A model generated the notes under the pieces. The model worked only from the letters and a program-made list of their open reading frames with translations. It did not search any database and was not told the DNA's origin. A stretch of DNA of 64,000 bases from NCBI RefSeq assembly GCF_040581485.1, contig NC_090129.1:7612501-7676500 (forward strand). The letters are read 5' to 3'. The translations under genes and the position numbers were made by a program. Numbering within the stretch: the stretch's first letter is position 1; every line of letters starts with the position of its first letter. Shown one piece after another: positions 61,001-64,000 of the stretch. The DNA comes from Linepithema humile (lineage: Eukaryota; Arthropoda; Insecta; Hymenoptera; Formicidae).

Positions 61001-64000
61001 TTCAATCAAGTCAAAAATTCAATTTTTTTATTAAGTTTTTGAGAAAATAGAAATTATCACTCTCAAATCACCTTTTTGCATTCAACAATAAGAGAAAAAA
61101 TATTTTTCTATACATATCCTTTATAATCTTTTTATTTTATTATTTTATGCATGAAAAAAATTGCGATATTTTTACTTTTTTTTTACAAAATTTAAAAATC
61201 GAAAATTAAGCAGTAAGACTTGATTAGTTTTTTAACTCAATAATTATTGCGCGAAAAATATCTGTCTTACCTACACTTTTCTACAGTTCCAAAACCAGAA
61301 GACCAATACCCGAAGGACCCATGCTTACCGTCGCCCTGTGGACCCAATGCTATGTGTAGAGCTATCGGTGACACGCCAGCGTGCATCTGCATGCAGAATT
61401 ACATCGGTGTCCCACCTAACTGTCGACCCGAGTGTTCGATAAATTCGGATTGTCCCGCTGACAAAGCTTGCATCAGAGAAAAATGTAGAGATCCTTGTCC
61501 AGGATCATGCGGCCTCCTGGCGCGCTGTTCGGTCATTAATCATACGCCATCTTGCGTATGTCCTGAAGGATACACCGGAGATCCCTTCGTCAGTTGCGAT
61601 GTTGTGCGCCAGAAACCTCGTAAGAATTACATTTTCCAATATAATGTTACCGAGACAAAGCCAGCGAGTATCGCAAAGTATTATAATTTGATCCGTGCAC
61701 ATTTTAGTACCTCCTCCAGACCGATGTAACCCGTCACCGTGCGGCCAAAACGCTCAATGTAACGACGGAATTTGCACATGTATACCCGAATACTTCGGAG
61801 ATCCGTACGCCGGCTGCCGACCGGAATGTGTCATTAACACTGACTGTCCCCGCGATAAGGCATGCATGCTCCACAAATGTCGCGATCCCTGCATCGGGAC
61901 GTGCGGCGTTAGCGCGGAATGCAATGTCATCAATCACTTGCCTATGTGTAGTTGTCCGAGAAACATGACGGGCAATGCGTTTATTTCTTGCACAGCCCTC
62001 CAAGGTTCGTACCGCCTCGAACTCGAGCGTCGTAATCACCCGAAATATTTCCCGAAATGTGAATGTGCGAAAATTATTATTACACAGATACATACACTGT
62101 GGAGCAACCGTGCAATCCATCCCCGTGCGGCCCGAATAGTCACTGTCGCGCGTCAAACGGTCAGGCGATTTGCGCGTGCATCGCCGGATTTAGAGGAGCC
62201 CCGCCGTCCTGTCGACCGGAGTGTCTCATAAGCGCCGATTGCGCCCGCAATCGTGCCTGCAGCAACCAGAAGTGCATCGACCCGTGTCTCGGAGCGTGTG
62301 GATTAGCTGCGCAATGTACCGTTGTCAATCATAACCCGATATGCAGTTGCCCGCCTTTGTACACAGGAGATCCATTCGTTCGATGCGCGTTGCAACGTAA
62401 GAAGAAGAATTTTGCGTAATTGAAAATTGATTGTCGTAATACCGATAGATAATTGTAATTCCTTGTAAATTGCAGCGGAAGAACCACCACAGCCACCGAC
62501 AGATCCCTGTCGGCCCTCACCTTGCGGCCCGAGCGCGATATGCCGAGTCCTTAATGGCGCTCCGTCATGCTCGTGCCTGCCCCAATTTATCGGAACTCCG
62601 CCCAGATGTAGACCGGAGTGTGTCAGTAACAGCGAATGTCCCAGTCAACAAGCTTGCATTAATCAAAAGTGCCGGGATCCTTGCCCCGGATCCTGCGGCA
62701 CGAACGCGGAATGTAGAACCGTCAGTCACACCCCGATGTGCATTTGCGCCAGTGACTTTACCGGAGATCCATTTATCCAGTGCAATCCCCGACCGAGTAA
62801 GTTTCGAAAGAATGTCGCGAGAAGTACGCCGAATATTGAACGCAAACGATGGCGTTGACAGTTATCGCTTAACAATTTATCGCCCTCTATTTTAGTCATC
62901 ACACCGCCCACGCCATTAAATCCGTGCCAGCCGTCGCCGTGCGGCGCGAACGCTATGTGCCGCGAGGTTTCCGGCTCGGCTTCCTGCATTTGCCTGTCCG
63001 ATTTTTATGGAAACCCGTACGAAGGCTGCAGACCAGAGTGCGTAATCGGCTCCGACTGCACGTCTAATCGAGCTTGCATAAGGAACAAGTGTCAGGATCC
63101 TTGTCCAGGAACGTGCGGTGTTAATGCGATTTGCGAAGTTATCAATCATATACCGACGTGCAGTTGCCAGCCGAGATATACCGGAGACCCGTTCAGATAT
63201 TGCAGACCTATGCAGGACACTCGTAAGTGGATACAAGTTGCCTGTCCATCGCCTTATCACCGTCGCAGAAATCCGTTTATTTAATTTTACAATCGATTTC
63301 GCACAGCACCGGCTCCCGTAGGCGATCCTTGCCGGCCATCACCGTGCGGTCCCAACAGTCAGTGCCTTAATGTAAATGGAAAAGCTAGCTGCTCGTGTCT
63401 GCCCACCTACCGAGGAACTCCTCCCGGATGCAGGCCCGAATGTGCCGTTAGCACGGAATGCCCCATAAATCGTGCGTGCGTCAATCAGAAATGCGTCGAC
63501 CCATGCCCAGGTGTGTGCGGCATCAGCGCCAAGTGCGAGAGTCTGTCTCACAGCCCGTTCTGCAGTTGCGGACCCGGCCAGATCGGAGATCCTTTCGTCA
63601 AGTGTTTCGACATGCCCCGTAAGTCCCGACTTGTCGTGAGAACGTTGCGCCCTGAAAGGTGTGTCCTATGTTGTTTGATCTCATTCCAGTGATGCCTACA
63701 GTGCCGGTACAGGTAAACCCGTGTATCCCATCGCCCTGCGGTCCGTTCTCCACGTGCCAAGACCGGGGAGGCTATCCGTCTTGCACGTGTATGCCCAATT
63801 ACCTTGGATCACCGCCGTACTGCCGTGCCGAATGCTCAATTAATTCCGATTGCACCAGCGATAAGGCTTGCATCAGAGAAAAATGCAGAGACCCCTGTCC
63901 CGGATCTTGCGGCATTAGTGCCTTGTGCACCGTGATCAACCATACCCCAGCTTGCACGTGTCCTGAAGGATACACGGGCGATCCCTTCAGCAATTGTAAC
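4408..64000 (+). CDS. dpy: dumpy, giant EGF/DPY-module apical matrix protein (3' partial)
   Basis: This single gene fills the window. The 108 exons chained here by GT-AG (one GC-AG) sites keep one reading frame through 12,152 codons with no stop. Order of parts: signal peptide, LDLa-like motif, about 19 calcium-binding EGF domains (D-[IVL]-[ND]-E-C signatures) mixed with plain EGFs, cysteine-rich EB-like units, a Thr/Ser-rich mucin-like spacer, then 66 EGF-DPY modules built on the motifs PSPCGPN, CRPEC, DPCPG and TGDPF. The start codon has A at -3 and leads directly into a signal peptide. Domain order and many local motifs match Drosophila Dumpy, a fibre linking epidermis to cuticle. The ZP domain and membrane anchor expected at the C terminus are not in the window. 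Giant size, EGF-DPY modules and the conserved N terminus make another identity unlikely. Exon edges are my reading and lack transcript support. Confidence 0.96.
4937..5823 (+). other. Intron 2 (887 bases), no internal feature seen
   Basis: It is bounded by ACAG|gtgagt and a cttgcag acceptor. No open frame, transposon end or tandem repeat is visible. First large introns of developmental genes often carry enhancers, but nothing here shows that directly. Confidence 0.7.
5824..13331 (+). CDS. dpy: dpy exons 3-19: N-terminal EGF and calcium-binding EGF region
   Basis: Exons: 5824-5928, 6133-6249, 6327-6574, 7052-7304, 7909-8154, 8275-8394, 8737-8870, 9331-9568, 9672-9794, 9894-10028, 10203-10436, 10680-11195, 11281-11466, 11571-11822, 11914-12345, 12628-12921, 13083-13331. 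Exon 3 is a cysteine-dense unit (NDGFGGCNC). After it come EGF domains, many opening with the calcium-binding signature DINEC, DVNEC or DIDEC and carrying the conserved aromatic-Cys loop (GSFxC, GSYxC). Such runs form stiff calcium-braced rods. Most junctions are phase 1; the introns after 6574 and 8870 are phase 0. The acceptor at 7052 is ambiguous (aagcag), and 7055 is the alternative, one codon shorter. The longest introns (6575-7051, 7305-7908, 8395-8736, 8871-9330) show no gene or repeat. Short donors such as G|gttagc after 8394 are weak but keep frame. Confidence 0.88.
13332..13733 (+). other. Intron 19 (402 bases), no internal feature seen
   Basis: The DNA is AT-rich with short AATAAT runs. 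No open frame or repeat stands out. Donor is G|gttagt and acceptor ttattag before a DVNEC-type EGF. Confidence 0.7.
13734..15491 (+). CDS. dpy: dpy exon 20: long multi-domain cysteine-rich exon
   Basis: This exon is 1,758 bases (586 codons) with no intron, opens with a DVNEC calcium-binding EGF and then carries a long series of paired cysteine units. It includes [23 protein letters not shown] and [20 protein letters not shown] motifs also known from Drosophila Dumpy. It is visibly richer in G+C than neighbouring exons and introns. In the rest of this region comparable lengths are split into several exons, so introns have probably been lost here. Long open frames on the other strand within it are shadows caused by the codon make-up. 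Entry and exit phases are both 1. Confidence 0.9.
15580..15690 (-). mobile_element. Transposon fragment with hammerhead-ribozyme-like core (possible Penelope-like remnant)
   Basis: On the minus strand, 15673-15633 reads TACA, CTGAAGA, T, GGCC, a nine-base loop, GGCC, GAAAC, GTC, TGTA. That is the order of a minimal type I hammerhead: stem I (TACA/TGTA), CUGANGA core, stem II (GGCC/GGCC, one unpaired U), GAAA core, and a GUC cleavage triplet. Hammerheads of this kind are known in the terminal repeats of Penelope-like retroelements. No reverse transcriptase frame is present, so this would be a short dead fragment inside intron 20 (15492-15865). The element boundaries are guesses. Confidence 0.45.
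15866..19151 (+). CDS. dpy: dpy exons 21-29: mixed EGF, EB-like and DPY-like units
   Basis: Exons: 15866-16054, 16198-16579, 16694-17109, 17223-17373, 17463-17715, 17905-18169, 18253-18449, 18548-18814, 18896-19151. The region alternates short four-cysteine units (CxxxxDCxxxExCxxxxC) with EGFs, including DINEC at about 16738 and DVNEC at about 17333. Intron phases are mixed here (1, 2, 1, 2, 0, 1, 0, 0, 1), so several introns split a domain rather than separate domains. The exon at 17905 is read as T-E-C-I-H-L in phase 0; the neighbouring open frame with a Met start is a shadow. The intron at 16580-16693 is 114 bases with no in-frame stop. Confidence 0.87.
19277..22616 (+). CDS. dpy: dpy exons 30-38: EB-like cysteine repeats
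   Basis: Exons: 19277-19468, 19551-19733, 19832-20476, 20625-20826, 20908-21083, 21176-21444, 21532-21934, 22010-22249, 22479-22616. Exon 32 (19832-20476) is a run of short four-cysteine units spaced like CxxNxxC ... GxCxxxC, resembling EB modules, and includes the highly conserved [12 protein letters not shown] stretch. Exon 35 has an unusually dense cysteine cluster ([15 protein letters not shown]). The last exon (22479-22616) is a single EGF joined through a split Cys codon (T|GT). Phases 2 and 0 occur at 20826 and 21444, and the next acceptors restore frame. All splice sites are GT-AG. Confidence 0.87.
22617..23483 (+). other. Intron 38 (867 bases) with long AG-free acceptor region
   Basis: There is a short (GA)n run near 22926-22941 and no protein-like frame. 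The acceptor used here (aatag|AG CGC) lies about 45 bases past a T/C tract at 23403-23440, with no intervening AG. This fits a branch point placed unusually far upstream. An earlier AG at 23391-23392 would bring in a TAA stop and is excluded by frame. Confidence 0.6.
23484..24269 (+). CDS. dpy: dpy exon 39: conserved cysteine-rich block
   Basis: This is a 786-base exon in phase 1 at both ends. It encodes units such as [40 protein letters not shown] and [12 protein letters not shown]. The order and spacing of these match the block that precedes the main EGF-DPY region in Drosophila Dumpy. It already shows the DPY-type pattern (DCPxxxACxNxxCxxPC followed by a NHxPxCxC loop). The 5' edge is inferred from frame: the upstream G plus AG completes a Glu codon. 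An open frame starting at 23402 is intron read-through, not an N terminus. Confidence 0.85.
24270..24827 (+). other. Intron 39 (558 bases), no internal feature seen
   Basis: The reading frame stays open for about 300 bases past the donor (AAAG|gtaaac), but the read-through peptide is hydrophobic and cysteine-poor, unlike the gene. The acceptor is gcag|CA with a second CAG directly after it (24826-24830), an in-frame NAGNAG pair. Confidence 0.7.
24828..27833 (+). CDS. dpy: dpy exon 40: giant exon with Thr/Ser-rich mucin-like insert
   Basis: This 3,006-base exon (1,002 codons, phase 1 to 1) is the largest in the window. It opens with a cysteine-rich DPY-like half unit ([25 protein letters not shown]). 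From about 25020 to 27640 it has almost no cysteine and is dominated by Thr, Ser and Glu, then Gln in the repeat part. The first part contains several N-glycosylation sequons (KNIT, ENVT, ENVS, ENIT). Such composition suggests a heavily O-glycosylated, extended spacer. Residues from about 27650 return to a cysteine-rich DPY-like half unit ([22 protein letters not shown]). Drosophila Dumpy has a Pro/Ser/Thr-rich spacer (PIGSFEAST), but I see no PIGSFEAST motif here, so the insert looks independent. The donor is CCAG|gtaaag. Confidence 0.85.
26191..27344 (+). repeat. Coding minisatellite: ten 111-base (37-residue) units plus a partial
   Basis: Ten full copies of a 111-base unit run from 26191 to 27300, with a partial eleventh to 27344. 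The anchor TTAAAAC recurs exactly every 111 bases (26271, 26382, 26493 ... 27270). Copies differ by only a few substitutions, such as ACACCT/ACACGT/ACACGC and AATT/AATC, which change Pro/Arg and Phe/Ser. The encoded unit is rich in T, E, Q and S (for example [20 protein letters not shown]). Near-identity implies recent expansion or homogenisation. Copy number may vary between individuals or be collapsed in an assembly. Confidence 0.95.
27834..28769 (+). other. Intron 40 (936 bases), no internal feature seen
   Basis: This intron separates the mucin-like exon from the next cysteine-rich unit. No second open frame of DPY type, transposon end or tandem repeat is visible. Confidence 0.65.
28770..30820 (+). 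CDS. dpy: dpy exons 41-45: transition into the EGF-DPY array
   Basis: Exons: 28770-28913, 28998-29075, 29579-29761, 29982-30305, 30440-30820. The first is a DPY-like half unit ([18 protein letters not shown]). The second is only 78 bases, a mini unit with [12 protein letters not shown]. The third and fourth are EGF/DPY halves ([31 protein letters not shown]). The fifth carries three EGF-like units including [14 protein letters not shown] and ends at an unpaired EGF ([12 protein letters not shown]). From here on every junction is phase 1. The intron 29076-29578 holds no gene; it contains an AT hairpin at 29368-29396. Confidence 0.88.
29368..29396. repeat. Perfect AT-rich inverted repeat (13-base arms, 3-base loop)
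   Basis: The arms at 29368-29380 and 29384-29396 are perfect reverse complements around the loop ATA and include TGCTATATAT/ATATATAGCA. The hairpin is intronic. It could be chance in AT-rich DNA or a small transposon scar. Confidence 0.6.
30986..34614 (+). CDS. dpy: dpy exons 46-52: EGF-DPY triplets 1-3
   Basis: Exons: 30986-31309, 31394-31699, 31876-32184, 32355-32669, 32770-33078, 33205-33534, 33640-34614. Each module is an EGF (PSPCGxNxxC), a CRPEC-type junction, a DPY unit (DCxxxxACxNxKCxDPCPG) and an EGF tail (VxNHxPICSC, GYxGDPF). Modules run Y-P-P three times, where Y has N/D-P-Y and P has P-P before the CRPEC. Triplet 3 lies in one 975-base exon with no introns and has higher G+C than its neighbours. 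All three Y modules are the long form, so the later long/short alternation has not yet begun. The exon ending at 33078 uses a GC donor. The acceptor at 33205 is an in-frame NAGNAG (tagcag). Confidence 0.92.
33079..33204 (+). other. GC-AG intron
   Basis: The donor reads GAAG|gcaagt, an otherwise perfect donor with C in place of T. It is the only non-GT donor among the introns traced here. Frame and module structure require the splice: read-through gives a hydrophobic tail, and no GT donor nearby keeps phase 1. GC-AG introns are a known minor class handled by the normal spliceosome. Confidence 0.8.
34702..37526 (+). CDS. dpy: dpy EGF-DPY hexamer 1 (exons 53-58)
   Basis: Exons in hexamer order: L 34702-35034, P1 35227-35526, P2 35671-36000, S 36163-36471, P3 36606-36917, P4 37209-37526. 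L has the long EGF loop (RERNGAGAC) and S the short one (CDNGEC), and this is where strict L/S alternation starts. The L module has an expanded turn ([10 protein letters not shown]) and CHKEC in place of CRPEC. Linkers before each module are proline-rich. All exons are phase 1 at both ends and encode one module each. Confidence 0.92.
36977..37094. repeat. (TG)n microsatellite with CG interruptions
   Basis: A dinucleotide repeat of about 118 bases lies in the intron between the P3 and P4 modules of hexamer 1. A few TGCG interruptions occur near 37006-37038. It is likely length-polymorphic and useful only as a marker. Confidence 0.97.
37626..40231 (+). CDS. dpy: dpy EGF-DPY hexamer 2 (exons 59-63)
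   Basis: Exons: L+P1 37626-38255 (two modules in one 630-base exon, intron lost), P2 38420-38734, S 38957-39268, P3 39428-39733, P4 39914-40231. S has CNEGVC. P4 carries RGDSP at 39982-39996 in the loop between the third and fourth EGF cysteines, and its DPY part reads [12 protein letters not shown]2 shows the aromatic variant LYAEC where other modules have PNSxC. It is followed by the longest intron of the array. Confidence 0.92.
40232..41648 (+). other. Intron 63 (1,417 bases), longest intron of the module array
   Basis: It runs from donor GAGG|gtgagt to acceptor ttatcag|AT. No protein-like frame is present. Its central part (40737-41130) is a degenerate repeat, described separately, and is less AT-rich than the flanks. 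The extra length of this intron relative to others in the array is probably due to that insertion. Confidence 0.75.
40737..41130. repeat. Degenerate intronic repeat with conserved hairpin
   Basis: Two copies of a core about 200 bases apart (near 40741 and 40943) share GGTGG-GGGGCCTATAA, AGGCTCTT and TGCACTCA. In both, GCCTA(T) and (A)TAGGC flank a seven-base loop, so the hairpin is kept while the loop differs. Smaller elements also recur: CCTAATG at about 40829, 40900 and 40986, a related GTTAATG at 41076, and CGCACT/ACTGACC several times, spaced about 70-90 bases. No coding frame is present. It may be a nonautonomous transposon or a structured-repeat relic; I do not recognise the family. Confidence 0.55.
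41649..45292 (+). CDS. dpy: dpy EGF-DPY hexamer 3 (exons 64-69)
   Basis: Exons: L 41649-41972, P1 42480-42788, P2 43122-43451, S 43811-44113, P3 44346-44648, P4 44975-45292. L has [11 protein letters not shown] has CNNGIC and ends in the GNAF motif diagnostic of S modules. P2 has MYAEC and an altered DPY core (SCSITSLC in place of SCGxNAxC). P3 lacks about three residues in its last EGF loop ([11 protein letters not shown]). P4 shows CISNSEC and SHTPMC, the P4 signatures. Introns 41973-42479, 42789-43121, 43452-43810 and 44649-44974 exceed 300 bases and show nothing further. Confidence 0.92.
45495..48500 (+). CDS. dpy: dpy EGF-DPY hexamer 4 (exons 70-75)
   Basis: Exons: L 45495-45815, P1 46181-46489, P2 46826-47152, S 47246-47551, P3 47685-47990, P4 48183-48500. 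L has [11 protein letters not shown] has CNGGVC and GNAF, P2 has AFSEC, and P4 has CISNSEC and SHTPMC. In P4 the junction motif is CRYEC in place of CRPEC. Introns 45816-46180 and 46490-46825 are AT-rich and empty. Confidence 0.92.
48690..51185 (+). CDS. dpy: dpy EGF-DPY hexamer 5 (exons 76-81)
   Basis: Exons: L 48690-49016, P1 49088-49402, P2 49703-50026, S 50107-50415, P3 50487-50792, P4 50877-51185. L has [11 protein letters not shown] has CTNGIC and GNAF. P2 departs from the class (PNSQC, CVIPADC) and P4 has QHIPHC where its class has SHTPMC. These two are the most divergent members of their positions, which is useful for dating the duplications. Introns are short, several below 100 bases. 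Confidence 0.92.
51265..54104 (+). CDS. dpy: dpy EGF-DPY hexamer 6 (exons 82-87)
   Basis: Exons: L 51265-51588, P1 52113-52424, P2 52539-52868, S 52969-53268, P3 53388-53693, P4 53790-54104. L is odd: its first EGF reads CASFECG in place of CxPSPCG, and the loop is [11 protein letters not shown]2 has SFSQC, S has CFDGVC and GNAF, and P4 has CISNSEC and SHTPMC. P4 also carries an RGD (53858-53866) in the same EGF loop as the RGDSP of hexamer 2. P1 at 52113 is open upstream of its first Met, so a Met-based ORF call truncates it. Intron 51589-52112 (524 bases) is AT-rich and empty. Confidence 0.92.
54318..56945 (+). CDS. dpy: dpy EGF-DPY hexamer 7 (exons 88-93)
   Basis: Exons: L 54318-54641, P1 54722-55036, P2 55303-55632, S 55811-56113, P3 56229-56534, P4 56628-56945. 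L has [10 protein letters not shown] and P2 has PFSEC. S has lost residues between its first two cysteines (DPCLNCG in place of DPCxPSPCG) and ends in GNAF. P3 has [12 protein letters not shown], and P4 has CVSNSEC and SHTPMC. All exons are phase 1 to phase 1. Confidence 0.92.
57250..60090 (+). CDS. dpy: dpy EGF-DPY hexamer 8 (exons 94-99)
   Basis: Exons: L 57250-57582, P1 57732-58034, P2 58203-58535, S 58961-59263, P3 59383-59691, P4 59773-60090. L has [11 protein letters not shown]2 has PFSTC and a lengthened loop (SGYTGVPTC) and ends in GNAF, a motif otherwise typical of S modules. S has CRDGTC. P4 keeps CISNSEC but reads NHVPTC in place of SHTPMC. Introns 56946-57249 and 58536-58960 hold no gene or clear repeat. 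Confidence 0.92.
60224..62796 (+). CDS. dpy: dpy EGF-DPY hexamer 9 (exons 100-105)
   Basis: Exons: L 60224-60547, P1 60652-60963, P2 61287-61619, S 61708-62004, P3 62088-62396, P4 62476-62796. L has [11 protein letters not shown] has CNDGIC and GNAF and is the shortest module exon of the array (297 bases). P4 has CVSNSEC and SHTPMC. The donor after 62004 (CAAG|gttcgt) is weak but is the only one found that keeps phase. Intron 60964-61286 is AT-rich and empty. Confidence 0.9.
62896..64000 (+). CDS. dpy: dpy EGF-DPY hexamer 10, first three modules (exons 106-108, cut by window edge)
   Basis: Exons: L 62896-63222, P1 63307-63618, P2 63690 to beyond 64000. L has [11 protein letters not shown]2 has PFSTC and CSINSDC, the P2 signatures, and its DPY half closely resembles the P2 module at 61287 ([14 protein letters not shown]). 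The window ends on a complete Asn codon inside P2 with no stop or donor in sight. The gene therefore continues rightward, and by the pattern an S module is expected next. Confidence 0.9.

Noticed and set aside
30986..64000. Regularly spaced repeats reminiscent of a CRISPR array or satellite
   Set aside because: The units are about 300-base protein-coding exons with splice sites, separated by unrelated introns of differing length.

Overview
The window is animal nuclear DNA: AT-rich, with short exons, GT-AG introns and one very long extracellular-protein gene on the + strand. The protein is recognisable as Dumpy (dpy), the giant apical extracellular-matrix protein of insects. The species cannot be read from the sequence. 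A hymenopteran such as an ant would fit the base composition and intron style, but that is a weak inference.

Layout. Bases 1-4407 hold no convincing protein gene. They contain AT-rich upstream DNA, a GC- and pyrimidine-rich block with a weak promoter candidate (about 2691-3080), and a likely 5' untranslated exon ending at a splice donor after 4204. Coding starts at 4408 and runs off the right edge. I could chain 108 exons (4408-64000) by splice site and reading phase without a frame conflict, giving 36,456 coding bases (12,152 codons) with no stop. The part so far encodes: a signal peptide and an LDL-receptor-A-like motif (4408-4936); a run of EGF and calcium-binding EGF domains (5824-13331); a mixed cysteine-rich region of EGF, EB-like and early DPY-like units (13734-24269); a 1,002-codon exon with a Thr/Ser-rich mucin-like insert and ten exact-length 37-residue repeats (24828-27833); a transition (28770-30820); and then 66 consecutive EGF-DPY modules (30986-64000), nearly all one module per exon. 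The rest of the gene, including the ZP domain and membrane anchor known from Dumpy, must lie beyond 64000.

How it works. Dumpy is known in Drosophila as a huge, elastic, disulphide-stapled fibre that anchors epidermis, tendon cells, wing and trachea to cuticle. Here the N-terminal EGF region, the mucin-like spacer and the module array would form successive segments of that fibre.

Most notable observation. The module array is not a simple repeat. Modules follow a strict three-module rule: one with an N/D-P-Y turn, then two with a P-P turn, for 22 triplets without exception. From 34702 the triplets also alternate between long and short forms, making a six-module higher-order repeat (about 9.5 copies). 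Modules six apart share diagnostic motifs that neighbours lack. Other points are a degenerate hammerhead-ribozyme-like motif in an intron, RGD motifs at the same loop of two equivalent modules, a GC-AG intron, a possible upstream reading frame overlapping the start codon, and a hairpin-bearing repeat in the longest intron of the array.
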